In this document: in pieces, positions 53,034 through 62,094 of the stretch
Numbering within the stretch: the stretch's first letter is position 1
Layout of the letters: every line of letters begins with the position of its first letter
Assembly (NCBI GenBank): GCA_035620895.1
Contig: DASPFY010000004.1
Coordinates: 1-64,000 of the forward strand
Length of the DNA stretch: 64,000 nt
Reading direction: 5' to 3'
From: TA-21 sp035620895
GTDB lineage: Archaea > Thermoproteota > Nitrososphaeria > Nitrososphaerales > Nitrososphaeraceae
Made by a program: the position numbers and the translations under genes
Notes under the pieces: model-generated
Seen by the model: only the letters and a program-made list of their open reading frames with translations
Told to the model about the DNA's origin: nothing
The model's database searches: none

Positions 53034-54044
53034 TATTGTTCAAATGATGTGCAAGAATTTTGTTTATTATCAATTACGTTGATAAGTTTTGACGGTCTGA
53101 AAGGCTTTACCAAAACATCCTGCCTGCTCACTCTAAAAGATTTGATTTCATCTGTAGTTCCATATATGGGATCAGTAGTGGTTAAAACAATTCTTTGAGT
53201 CGGCTTCATACGATGTATCTCTTTTGCAAGATCACTTGCACTAATATTACCAGACAAATGTGTATCTAAAATAATAATATCAAAATCGTTTTCTTTAACG
53301 ACTGATAGGCATTCATTACCCTCGGGGGTCACTACCACTGTAATGTTTCTCTCCAAAGAATTCAACATACAACATCATCAAATCAGGATCGGATTCTGCG
53401 ATCAGAATTCGTGGTCTGATCTCTTGGCGTGATGAGGTTACCCGGTGACGAAGATCATATTTATTCAGATCTACCATCAACTCATGCGAATCTGATATCT
53501 TAGATTTTGAATCTAGTTTAGTCTTCAAAATAGGCTGTGGGTGAGGGCATATTAGTGTTATATGGTAATTGTTTCTACGCCATTCATCATGAACATCTTG
53601 CTACCATTTCTCTAAAATTTCCGACTTTTCAAATGATTTGGTTTCACACAAGCCACATGCGTCATCGGCAAAGACAGTTATTCTTTCTTTCTTACCTTGC
53701 ATAATAAGTTCATGTACCATATTGTCTAGATTTGTCTTGAGATCCTCGAATAGGAATAGATTGCCACTTACGGCAGATTCAAAGTGTGGTTTGAAGTTGA
53801 TAATCTGTAAATTCTTATTGTTGATGTTCGCTTGACAACTTTTTATTTTAGCAGACAATCTTGCTATTCCTGACATATACGTTTGGTCAAAGGCATAGAC
53901 AGAAGCATAGATACAAAGTTGTCCGTCTTTAAGTCATTGATTAATCCAATAGGCTGCTGCTTCTGCGCGGTTTTCTTTATCTTCACACAAGAGCATGACA
54001 TGCTTACCCTTAGAAAATTTATAAGGACTATGCTTTTTACTCAA
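53030..54044 (-). pseudogene. Broken MEDS-domain/response-regulator receiver gene
   Basis: One minus-strand frame from TTG 54044 encodes a MEDS (DcmR-like sensory) domain: GKHVMLLCEDKENRAEAAAY, a TGA stop at 53934-53936, then LKDGQLCIYASV through ERITVFADDACG, a TAG stop at 53601-53603, then a linker ending near ICPHP. The same frame continues into a receiver domain (RPRILIAESDPDLMMLYVEFF) and then shifts by one register near 53340-53370. The second frame completes the receiver: NITVVVTPEGNE, DIIILDTHLSG with the phospho-acceptor Asp, and VLVKPFRP with the conserved Lys. The first stop sits where these domains usually have Gly (GGA to TGA), the second where Trp is expected (TGG to TAG). Three lesions make inactivation likely. 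Confidence 0.8.
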
Positions 54045-54385
54045 TCAAATTCCATTATCTCTATGTTCACATTCTGCATTATCAATCCTACATCGGATAT
54101 GGTAATGGCCATAATAGTTTAATAGAGTTATTGTATTGTATCGTATCGAAGAATCTTGTTGAAAGTTTGTATAGAGCGTTCAAGATAATTCCATAGGCAA
54201 ATAAACTTCTGTATACTCTCGTATTTACTCTCCAATATGCTAAGTGAAGATAGAGTCTATTAATATTCATTGAAAATAGTATCACCAACAATAATACAAA
54301 ACAAGACCTAAAACATAATGGGCCTTGAATAAAATTGAAAAAGATTTGAGTATTTTCAGATATTTTAAATTCAATATCTTAAATC
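54045..54385. other. Intergenic region after ilvC and before the pseudogene
   Basis: 341 bases with no supported gene. A 67-codon minus-strand frame (54088-54291) has no family features. It would contain the pseudogene promoter and the ilvC 3' region. Confidence 0.4.
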
Positions 54386-55384
54386 CTATTCTTCGTTTTT
54401 CCACATCATATTTCTCATTTCTTTGCCAACAATTTCTAATTGACTTTTTTCCAATTGATTGATGAATCTAACAAATGAATTTTTACCATCCTTTTTGTAT
54501 ACACTTACCCATTCATTTGCAAATTCTCCGGATTGTATGTCATTTAGGACTTTCTTCATATTTTCTTTTGCCTTGTTATTTATTACTATTGGTCCTCTAG
54601 TGAGACCTCCATACCTTGCTGTTTCACTGACACGATTATACATTCCTGTTATTCCATATTTGTAGATCAAATCTACTATTAGTTTTAATTCATGCAGACA
54701 TTCATAATAAGCTACCTCAGGTTGGTAACCTGCTTCAACCAAAGTTTCAAATGCATTGAGTACCAATGAATGAGTACCGCCGCACAAATCAACTTGTTCT
54801 CCAAACCAATCTGTTTCAACTTCTTCTTTGAACGTAGTCTCAATTACTCCTGGTCTTGTGCTTCCAATGGCCTTTGCCAATCCCAGAACGGTATTTAAGG
54901 CATTTTTGGAATAATCTTGGTAGACTGCGATAAGTGATGGAGTACCAAATCCTTCCTGAAATAATTCTCGTACTCTCTGACCTGGTCCCTTGGGAGCGAC
55001 CATTACTACGTCAATATTTTTGGGCGGAATTATCCATTTCCAGTGTATAGCTGCTCCATGAGAAAAAGTCAGGGTTTTTCCTTCAGAAAGCCCAGGTTCT
55101 ATTTCATTCTTATACACATTAGCCTGTTCCATATCTGGAGTTAGAACATGAATAATGTCGGCCAAATTTGAGGCTTCCTTTACTTCTTTAACTACATGTC
55201 CATCATTTTCTGCAATTTTCCATGATTTTCCTTCTTTGTACAATCCAATTATTACATTCAATCCAGAATCTTTCATATTATTCGCTTGTGCTCTACCTTG
55301 TATACCGTAGCCTATTACGGCAATTGTCTTGCTCTTGAGTTGTTCTAAAGAAACATCATTGTCAAACCATTTTTTTGCAGTCAT
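54386..55384 (-). CDS. ilvC: Ketol-acid reductoisomerase
   Basis: 332 residues, class I short form. Isomerises and reduces acetolactate with NADPH. Rossmann motif VIGYGIQGRAQANNMKDSG near residues 24-42, the KGPGQRVRELFQEGFG segment and the metal-binding DWFGEQVDLCGG near 192-203 with EVAYYECLHELKLIVDLIY near 226-244 are present. It stands apart from the ilvB-leuB operon, and its own TATA box lies at 55408-55415. Confidence 0.97.
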   Translation of the reverse strand: MTAKKWFDNDVSLEQLKSKTIAVIGYGIQGRAQANNMKDSGLNVIIGLYKEGKSWKIAENDGHVVKEVKEASNLADIIHVLTPDMEQANVYKNEIEPGLSEGKTLTFSHGAAIHWKWIIPPKNIDVVMVAPKGPGQRVRELFQEGFGTPSLIAVYQDYSKNALNTVLGLAKAIGSTRPGVIETTFKEEVETDWFGEQVDLCGGTHSLVLNAFETLVEAGYQPEVAYYECLHELKLIVDLIYKYGITGMYNRVSETARYGGLTRGPIVINNKAKENMKKVLNDIQSGEFANEWVSVYKKDGKNSFVRFINQLEKSQLEIVGKEMRNMMWKNEE

Positions 55385-55407
55385 AATTAACTCATATTCT
55401 ATATCGA

Positions 55408-55415
55408 TATTTATA
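55408..55415 (-). promoter_or_regulatory. TATA box of ilvC
   Basis: On the minus strand TATAAATA is centred about 27 bases before the ATG at 55384, so the transcript is probably leaderless. Confidence 0.6.
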
Positions 55416-55554
55416 GCGTGAGTAATTAGACTGTATCAATTTAGAATTTCTAAATCAAACGAGAACAAGTGTTTTGTTTATTTCCTTTTTATGTGCTTTA
55501 ATCTAGAGTGCCGATCGAGCGAATTTATTAAGTTTGTTTTTTTTGGATATTGTA

Positions 55555-56439
55555 ATGGATTTTATAAGATATATCGGTAAGTCGAAATTTCTTACGGTTT
55601 CGATTTTTTCGCTGGGATTATTCTTTTCTTACTATGCTGCAAGCAACGTGTTATTAATCAATATATCTGCGACCGTTAATGACCCTCTTCAGATAAGCAA
55701 CGACCAAGTTAAGGATAATTATCTGGATTACATTCAAGAAATATCAAGCAAAGGATCGGACTCAGAATGTCAGCCGGGAATAGGTGTCGGTGTATTAGAA
55801 GGCGATGACATTATTTGCAATCCTGGTCTTGAGAATCTGCAAGACAAAGCCGAACTTGATGATGACGAACTTGACGAACTTGATGATGAGATAGTAGATG
55901 AATTGAGTAAAAATATAGATAAAGACAAACAGGTACTCGCTGATAAATTTGAAAAACTAAGAGAGAGAATGGAGAAGGCAATTTCTGAAGAGGAGGAAGA
56001 AGGTATAACGTTACCAGAAGAGATACGGAAAAAAATTGATACAGATGACCTCGAAGTAACAGAAACACACAACTCAAAAGAAGGCGAACAGTGTAGAGAC
56101 GGAGACGTCTTAGAGGGGGCTTCAAATGCAATAGATCTCAAAGTTTTAGCAGAATGCCAAGATGCACTTGGTTATGTAATGCATACTAAAAAAATGGATG
56201 ACGGAGATTACAAGTTCTTACTGAAATTAGATGAGCAGTACCAATTCCTCATAAACGACCAGAATCAGGAAAAGACTGATGGATTCCTGGTAATTGAGGT
56301 CGTTCCTAAAGACCAAAATCTCCAAAACATATACCTACCTCAATCTGGCGACAAGGTACAAGTATGGGGTGCCTGGGTAACTGATGAGCCTAAGGGGTGG
56401 CATGAAATACATCCTACATGGCAAGTTGTAAAACAATAA
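55555..56439 (+). CDS. Membrane-anchored acidic protein with C-terminal EIHP-motif domain
   Basis: 294 residues from ATG 55555; a TTG at 55534 would add seven. A hydrophobic N-terminal helix (about 10-30, FLTVSIFSLGLFFSYYAAS) is a signal or anchor. The middle is very acidic with a probable coiled coil (ELDDDELDELDDEI, DKFEKLRERMEKAISEEEE). The C-terminal ~90 residues form a beta-domain: GDYKFLLKLDEQYQFLI, GFLVIEVVPKD, GDKVQVWGAWVTDEPKGWHE, then EIHPTW. The GW..EIHP ending recalls small OB-like extracellular domains of bacteria. Function unknown. Confidence 0.7.
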   Translation: MDFIRYIGKSKFLTVSIFSLGLFFSYYAASNVLLINISATVNDPLQISNDQVKDNYLDYIQEISSKGSDSECQPGIGVGVLEGDDIICNPGLENLQDKAELDDDELDELDDEIVDELSKNIDKDKQVLADKFEKLRERMEKAISEEEEEGITLPEEIRKKIDTDDLEVTETHNSKEGEQCRDGDVLEGASNAIDLKVLAECQDALGYVMHTKKMDDGDYKFLLKLDEQYQFLINDQNQEKTDGFLVIEVVPKDQNLQNIYLPQSGDKVQVWGAWVTDEPKGWHEIHPTWQVVKQ

Positions 56440-56668
56440 TATTCAATTTATTGAAAACCTCTCCCTCTCTTTAAGGGACATTGTATATTAAATTGAAATT
56501 TACGATCATGAAATTATCTTATGGTTAGAACTATCCCTTCATACCGAATTGCTGTAGAATGGGAAAGAAACAAATGGAAAACATTCAGACAACGACTACA
56601 CAAGAAAGATAAAAAGACGTTTGATTAAATGTTCTCTTATTCATCACTGTATATTAAATTCGGATGGA

Positions 56669-57056
56669 TCAGTGCTGACGTACGTCTACGCACAAGGGAC
56701 ACTCAATATAATAAGAGATGCAGAATGGCGAAGTGTCACAATTTCGAAAATAGATGCCTTCAGTAAGTCCGCCACGATCTATTCCCAACTCCATACCGTA
56801 ACCTGGTGCTGGTAGAAGTATGTTTACAGTATCTAGTCTCTGGTTCTGGAGATACGAGGTCGGCACGCCAGACGTGGTCGTCGTGGGCTTTATACGCGAG
56901 CAACCAACACTTAACTGATTCTGAACATCATGCTGAATACTTGCAATCTTTTCCTTTGAGTCGGAGTGTGTTGAATCTTTATCTGCTAGAATTCGTTGTA
57001 CTTCAGGTAATTCTTCTGGCGCATTCATAAATGGGGGAGGAGGACAAGTACTGCTA
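56669..57056 (-). pseudogene. Frameshifted C-terminal extension of the secreted protein at 57057-57716
   Basis: A minus-strand frame carries on the protein of 57057-57716 in the next register: VGWQNDSSTCPPPPFMNAP then EELPEVQRILADKDSTH and a Lys/Glu-rich helix (DSKEKIASIQHDVQNQL), ending in a Cys-containing tail. It is open for about 128 codons upstream and downstream of ATG 57028, and joins smoothly to ATFNF of the first frame near 57073-57085. A single-base indel there would explain both frames. The last 60 codons are less protein-like than the first 60. Confidence 0.45.
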
Positions 57057-57716
57057 TCATTTTGCCAACCAACAGTGAAAATTGAAAGTGGCCGGTAATC
57101 CCTGAAACTCTACAGATTCACCTGGTATCTCAACAGTAACTGAAGGAACGAACCCGATACCAGTATATCCATATTCAATATCAGGTCTTATACAAACCTC
57201 CAATCCATAAGCGTCCGACACATAATTATAATAATGTTTTACCTCACTTATCTTAACTAATTTACCTTGCACATACGCAACCAAATTCCAATCAGCACAT
57301 TTTTTAGGCCCAGGATTACCACAACCAAATAAATTACAGTTGGGACTATAGCCACTAAGATAACTCGGCCAAAGACCCTCGAATTTTATTGTTATTTTGA
57401 ATGCTGGTGGTAAACTCTGTTGTGTTGTGTTCGCTATATCCAGACCGCCTTCGACACCTTTTCTGGGATCAGTATCGGTGGGTTGTTCTTCTGGTTTGGT
57501 CTCGTCTTCCCCTTGTGCTTCAGGTTCATCATCATCGTCATTGACCGTCGGTTCTTCCCCTTGTACTTCAGGTTGTTCACCGTTTTCGTCTATAGCCGAT
57601 GGTGGAAGATTTGAAACTTCTATGTTTCCAGGTACCTTTTGCGCCCCTGAATATTGCATGCTTAGGAATAGAATAATCATAAACAACAACGGTAACAGAA
57701 CTCTCGTCCTGAACAA
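57057..57716 (-). CDS. Secreted protein with acidic linker, probably frameshifted
   Basis: 219 residues. Signal peptide at about 1-25 (VLLPLLFMIILFLSMQYSGA). A low-complexity acidic segment (about 45-85, rich in Glu/Asp/Pro, with repeats of PEVQGEEP type) is followed by a beta-rich domain with paired cysteines (CNLFGCGNPGPKKC and VCIRPDI) and a Gly-rich VPSVTVEIPGESVEF. The stop at 57057 falls in a place where another frame continues with natural protein sequence, so the true product may be longer. Extracellular; function unknown. Confidence 0.65.
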   Translation of the reverse strand: MFRTRVLLPLLFMIILFLSMQYSGAQKVPGNIEVSNLPPSAIDENGEQPEVQGEEPTVNDDDDEPEAQGEDETKPEEQPTDTDPRKGVEGGLDIANTTQQSLPPAFKITIKFEGLWPSYLSGYSPNCNLFGCGNPGPKKCADWNLVAYVQGKLVKISEVKHYYNYVSDAYGLEVCIRPDIEYGYTGIGFVPSVTVEIPGESVEFQGLPATFNFHCWLAK

Positions 57717-57880
57717 CTATCCAATATACAAATTGCAATTATTTGAGGATACCAATTTTCAAAATTACTTGAATCAAAAAAGTGATTTCCTTCCTAACGA
57801 TTAGAATCATTTAAAATATTTACCGCCAAGCCTCTATCAATTGCTGCTTGAATTTCGGGATCTTCATGTTCTTCTGTCTT

Positions 57881-58015
57881 TTAGTCTAATATCTCGATTC
57901 TGGCACAACACTTTTTGCATGCCAGAATCAAGACACCATTCTTATTGGATATTACTATGAATTTTTTTGCGCCGCAGTGCTTGCATATGGGACATGCCCT
58001 TAATGGCTTTGTCAT
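57881..58015 (-). CDS. Small zinc-ribbon protein (44 residues)
   Basis: A short gene below the usual length cut-off. It reads MTKPLRACPICKHCGAKKF, then a beta hairpin (VISNKNGVLILA) and CKKCCARIEILD. Two Cys clusters (C-x2-C-x2-C and C-x2-CC) form a zinc-ribbon. It follows nadM after 30 bases on the same strand, so metG-nadM-zinc ribbon may be one unit. Function unknown, perhaps nucleic-acid binding. Confidence 0.65.
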   Translation of the reverse strand: MTKPLRACPICKHCGAKKFIVISNKNGVLILACKKCCARIEILD

Positions 58016-58045
58016 GGAGCATACCGATGTTTTTTCACCAGATAA

Positions 58046-58609
58046 TTATTTAATATCTGGATATTGTTTAATTTCACGCGTCCCATCCCTTTGAGTTTCA
58101 AAAAGAACTTTTATTCTCTGAATTCCGTCGAGATCCGAAATAATTTTATATACTGCATTCGGTACAAAATTTTTCCACTTTTTGTCCATGGCAATGTTCA
58201 TCCTAATATTAGTACCATTACAGTCATTCTTATTGTAGAATAGTGGATTGCGCACACTAAGAATCTCAGAAGTATGAGATAAGAGCTCAAGTACAAATTT
58301 GTTACCAGAATATATAGAATCAAACTTGGGTAACATAGATTTTAGATGTTGGACCCAAATTGCATTATTTTCTAAATTCAATATCGGCACAATATACACT
58401 CTTCTAAGGTCAATTTTTGATTCTACTAATGAATCATGAATATAGTAAATTCGTTCCCCTGCAGTGAATGGATTTGAAAATGTGTAATTAAACTGAGAAC
58501 TTCCTACAGCAATTATCAATTCCTCACATTCCTTTAATATTTGATGGGCGAGTTTCAGATGCCCATTGTGAAATGGCTGAAACCTCCCTATCATTAATCC
58601 ACAAGACAT
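58046..58609 (-). CDS. nadM: Nicotinamide-nucleotide adenylyltransferase
   Basis: 187 residues. Makes NAD from NMN and ATP. The nucleotidyltransferase signature GRFQPFHNGHLKL is near residues 8-20 (HxGH-type), AVGSSQFNYTFSNPFTAGER near 35-54, and a GTNIRMNIAMDKKW segment (residues 131-144) provides the second ATP-binding part. It follows metG after 2 bases. With nadE elsewhere in the window, it covers two steps of NAD synthesis. Confidence 0.94.
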   Translation of the reverse strand: MSCGLMIGRFQPFHNGHLKLAHQILKECEELIIAVGSSQFNYTFSNPFTAGERIYYIHDSLVESKIDLRRVYIVPILNLENNAIWVQHLKSMLPKFDSIYSGNKFVLELLSHTSEILSVRNPLFYNKNDCNGTNIRMNIAMDKKWKNFVPNAVYKIISDLDGIQRIKVLFETQRDGTREIKQYPDIK

Positions 58610-58611
58610 TC

Positions 58612-60279
58612 TTATCTATTATTCAATTTATTTACTTGCTCTTTTATTTTGTCTTTGTCAACTTTCTTAAAGATTGGCTCAATTTCCCCTAGTCTATGAC
58701 CTGGTTTCAGGAGTATTATTCCAATGGAATTCCAATTCTGTTCATGAATGTTACCTTCTAATGATATTTGTTTCCAAATTTGTTCCGCCGAAAATGGAAT
58801 GAATGGAGCAAGTAATATCGATAATGATCGTACGGCGTTAATTGAAACATAAAGTGTAGAACCTGATTTCTCAAGATTTTTCCACGGCTCTCTCTTCTGA
58901 AAGTACTGGTTGAAAATTGAAGAAAAAAACAAAATCTTCTTTAGCGCTTTATCAATCTCGTTACTTAAAATAAAACTGCCAACTGTATTACCAATACTTT
59001 CTATTTCTCCCAAAGCATTATTATCCAACTCATCATATTCACTGGGATTTGGTATCACACTACGAAAATTTTTCTTAATAAAAGTCAAAGTTCGATTTAC
59101 AAAATTCCCAATATTTGCTATTAATTCATTGTTTATCTTTTTCTCGAAATCATTCCAATCAAAATTGATATCGTCTTGAGAATAACTACAAATTGATGCA
59201 ATATAAAATCGCAAGTAATCGGCTTCAAAAAGATTCACAAATTCTCTCAATCCGATATACCAATTTCTGCTCTTCGAAATTTTATTGTTTTGTAGCATAA
59301 GATGTCCACGGGTTGGGATGAAATCTGGTAATTTGTACTCTTGATTTATACCAATTCTAATTGCTGGCAAAAATAGATAGTGATGATAAACAATATCTTT
59401 TCCAATAAAATGATATATTTTGGAATTATTCCATTTTTCTCTTGCCTTATCAATGTCTTGTAGCAGTCCGATGAGTGAAGATATATAACATAAATGATTG
59501 TCAAACCATCCATAAAACACTTTATCTTTTTGTTCATTACCTGCGATAGGAATGTTAACCCCCCAAGGAATGTCCCTTGTTATATCCCAATCTTGTAATC
59601 CTTCTACAATCCAGTTAAGCACATATTTCTTTACATCCTGTTGAAGAAATTTGTTATCCTTTAACCATTTTTCAAGAACATACTCAAAATTAGAAAGTTT
59701 GAAGAAAAAATGATTACTCTGTTTTTTAACCGGGGGAATTCCACAAATTGCACACTTTGGATCCAAAATCTTTTCAGGAATTCTACCACACTTTTCGCAA
59801 AGATCTGAATATTGTCCAATCGCACCGCAATAAGGACACTTTCCAACAACATAGCGATCCGGCAAAAATTTCAAGTCCTTTTCACAATAATACTGTACAA
59901 CTACTTTTTCGTAGATAAGATCTTTATTTCTTAATACATCAAAGACATACTGTACAAATTTCCTATTTGTTTCAGAGCTTGTTTGTGAAAAAGAGTCAAA
60001 AACAATTCCAGCCGAACTAAAATCTTCCAAGTCTTTATCATGCCAGTATTTAACATAGTCCTCCGGTTTAACTTTCTTTTTTTCAGTTTCAATAAGAACC
60101 GGGGTTCCGAAATCATCTGATGCACAGAGATGGTATACCTCGACTCCACTTAATTTTAGGAACCTGCGGAAGATATCTGCGGGTAGATAAGTGGACGAGA
60201 TATGACCAAGATGAATCTCTCCATTTGCATATGGGAGCGCACTTGTTATTATTACACTCTCTGGTTGGGAATTGAGCAC
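58612..60279 (-). CDS. metG: Methionyl-tRNA synthetase
   Basis: 555 residues. Class I synthetase: ITSALPYANGEIHLGHI carries the HIGH motif (HLGH at 22-25), and KISKSRNW near 333-340 is the KMSKS motif (Ile for Met). The connective peptide has four CxxC-type knuckles (CPYCG, CEKCG, CAICG) that bind zinc. The anticodon domain follows; the C-terminal EMAP-like tRNA-binding domain of some archaeal forms is absent. Upstream of nadM with a 2-base gap. Confidence 0.96.
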   Translation of the reverse strand: MLNSQPESVIITSALPYANGEIHLGHISSTYLPADIFRRFLKLSGVEVYHLCASDDFGTPVLIETEKKKVKPEDYVKYWHDKDLEDFSSAGIVFDSFSQTSSETNRKFVQYVFDVLRNKDLIYEKVVVQYYCEKDLKFLPDRYVVGKCPYCGAIGQYSDLCEKCGRIPEKILDPKCAICGIPPVKKQSNHFFFKLSNFEYVLEKWLKDNKFLQQDVKKYVLNWIVEGLQDWDITRDIPWGVNIPIAGNEQKDKVFYGWFDNHLCYISSLIGLLQDIDKAREKWNNSKIYHFIGKDIVYHHYLFLPAIRIGINQEYKLPDFIPTRGHLMLQNNKISKSRNWYIGLREFVNLFEADYLRFYIASICSYSQDDINFDWNDFEKKINNELIANIGNFVNRTLTFIKKNFRSVIPNPSEYDELDNNALGEIESIGNTVGSFILSNEIDKALKKILFFSSIFNQYFQKREPWKNLEKSGSTLYVSINAVRSLSILLAPFIPFSAEQIWKQISLEGNIHEQNWNSIGIILLKPGHRLGEIEPIFKKVDKDKIKEQVNKLNNR

Positions 60280-60365
60280 AGCAGAAAGAGTGATTACTAC
60301 GGGGAATTAAAACTATCTGAAACAATCAATTTTACAAGAACTTTGTCGACGAACATGACTAATTA

Positions 60366-60373
60366 GTTATAAC
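60366..60373 (+). promoter_or_regulatory. TATA-like element of ahcY
   Basis: GTTATAAC is centred about 28 bases before ATG 60397 and only about 13 before TTG 60382, so ATG 60397 is favoured as the leaderless start. Confidence 0.45.
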
Positions 60374-60396
60374 ATATTGATTTGGTGTATAGCCAG

Positions 60397-61614
60397 ATGA
60401 AAAATAGCAGACTAATTGACAATGGAAAGAAGTCATGGGAATGGGCATGTTCTCATATGGGTATTATTAACGAAATTGTGAATCAGAACATTGACAACAA
60501 GCCGTTAACGGGTCTAAGACTTGGACTTTCATTACATGTTACAAAAGAAACATCCGTCCTCGTAATAGCTGCGACTAAATTAGGATCTAAGATTGCGTTG
60601 TGTTCAGCAAATCCCTTATCAGTACAAGAAGACATAGCGGCATTTCTTTCATCAGAAGGAGTCAACGTATTGGCATGGAAAGATGAAACCGAAAAGGAGT
60701 ATTTGGACAATTTAAGACAAGTTTTAGAATATCGCCCGCAGATACTTACAGATGATGGCTCAAACCTTCACGTTATGGCACACAAGACGAAGAACCATGA
60801 CATATTGGGTGGAACAGAGGAAACTACATCAGGAATTACAAGACTAAAAGCACTAGAAGAACAGGGGAAATTGCGATATCCCGTGATTGGTGTAAACGAA
60901 GCTCGCACAAAGCACTTATTTGATAATCAATATGGGACAGGGCAAAGTACACTAACAGGAATTATTAGACTGACCAACGTTCTTATTGCTGGTAAACATA
61001 TTGTTGTTTGCGGGTACGGTAATGTGGGCAGAGGAGTTGCAGCAAGAGCTAGAGGGTTGGGGGCAATTGTTACTGTTGTTGAGGTTGATTGCCTTAAAGC
61101 TCTAGAAGCTTACATGGATGGTTACAACGTAAAAAAAATTAGTCAAGTAGTAGAAAATGCAGATATTTTTATAACATGTACGGGGCAAAAAAATGTAATT
61201 ATTGAAAAACATTTTAAAAGAATGAAAAATGGAGTGATACTTGCGAATGCAGGACATTTCGACAATGAACTAGAAGTAGACAAACTGATTTCAAATTCAA
61301 AAGAGAAATATTCAATTAGACCATATTTGGATTGTTTCCACATAAATGGCAGAAAAATTTTCCTACTGTCCAAGGGTAGAGTTGTTAATTTAGTCGGTGG
61401 AGAGGGAAATCCTCCAGAAGTAATGGCAATGTCTTTTGCAAATCAACTACTTTCCATAATGCATATTTTTAAAAATCATGAAAGAATGCAAAAAAAGGTT
61501 TATCCCGTACCCGAGAAAATTGATTCTAATGTCGCAAAGCTTTCATTAAAATATTTAGGTATAAGTATTGATAAACTAAGCCCCCTTCAGAGAAGATACG
61601 CGAAATCCTACTGA
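60397..61614 (+). CDS. ahcY: S-adenosylhomocysteine hydrolase
   Basis: 405 residues from ATG 60397 (MKNSRLIDNGKKSWEW), chosen over TTG 60382 because of the TATA element. Cleaves S-adenosylhomocysteine to adenosine and homocysteine, recycling methyl donors. Conserved features are LRLGLSLHVTKETSVL, EETTSGITRLKALEEQG, the substrate/NAD Lys-Asp region near DNQYGTGQSTLTGIIR, and the NAD-binding VVCGYGNVGRGVAARARGLG near residues 206-225. The C-terminus has the NAD-interacting segment ending KRYAKSY-like RRYAKSY. Single-gene unit. Confidence 0.95.
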   Translation: MKNSRLIDNGKKSWEWACSHMGIINEIVNQNIDNKPLTGLRLGLSLHVTKETSVLVIAATKLGSKIALCSANPLSVQEDIAAFLSSEGVNVLAWKDETEKEYLDNLRQVLEYRPQILTDDGSNLHVMAHKTKNHDILGGTEETTSGITRLKALEEQGKLRYPVIGVNEARTKHLFDNQYGTGQSTLTGIIRLTNVLIAGKHIVVCGYGNVGRGVAARARGLGAIVTVVEVDCLKALEAYMDGYNVKKISQVVENADIFITCTGQKNVIIEKHFKRMKNGVILANAGHFDNELEVDKLISNSKEKYSIRPYLDCFHINGRKIFLLSKGRVVNLVGGEGNPPEVMAMSFANQLLSIMHIFKNHERMQKKVYPVPEKIDSNVAKLSLKYLGISIDKLSPLQRRYAKSY

Positions 61615-61743
61615 TGCCTGATGGGTAATTTACTCTACGATTTTCATGTTAAGTATTTTTGAAACTTCATTATGGAGTCTGAAGAATTCACTCAAAATTG
61701 ACGCATAATATTTTATAGGTGATTGAAACTTTAAAACCTAATT

Positions 61744-62049
61744 ATGACTTGGATGCGTGCTGCAAGCATTGAAGATTTTGAAAAGAAAACTGGGAAAGAA
61801 GTAAATCTAGGTGGAAGTAGGATTGCAATTTTTAGAACAAAAGGTAAATTTTATGCTATTGAAGCATTGTGTAGACACCAGGATGGCTCGCTTGCTCCAG
61901 GTAGAGTAGATGGAGAGATCGTGGAATGTCCGTTACATTCATGGCACTATAACGTACGCACTGGTGAGCTATTAGATTATCTTGAAGGCGTAAAATTAAA
62001 AACGTATAAAATTGATTTGAAAGGGAAGGATATTTACATAGACATTTGA
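61744..62049 (+). CDS. Rieske [2Fe-2S] ferredoxin
   Basis: 101 residues. The cluster ligands are in CRHQDG near residues 42-47 (CxH) and CPLHSWHYN near 61-69 (CxxH), typical of soluble Rieske-type ferredoxins. Its full length is one Rieske domain without a membrane anchor, so it probably donates electrons to an oxygenase or reductase. The 45-base gap to cysS may mean cotranscription. A TATA-like stretch at 61711-61717 lies about 30 bases before the ATG. Confidence 0.92.
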   Translation: MTWMRAASIEDFEKKTGKEVNLGGSRIAIFRTKGKFYAIEALCRHQDGSLAPGRVDGEIVECPLHSWHYNVRTGELLDYLEGVKLKTYKIDLKGKDIYIDI

Positions 62050-62094
62050 ATCAATTATTGCTACCTGACACTCATAGATTGCTATAGTTCTAAT

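Noticed and set aside
55770..56141. Ser-rich 123-codon minus-strand frame
   Set aside because: A shadow of the acidic repeat codons (GAT/GAA) of the plus-strand gene.
56621..56815. 64-codon plus-strand frame with a near-start ATG
   Set aside because: It lies opposite the frameshifted extension and has no supporting features.
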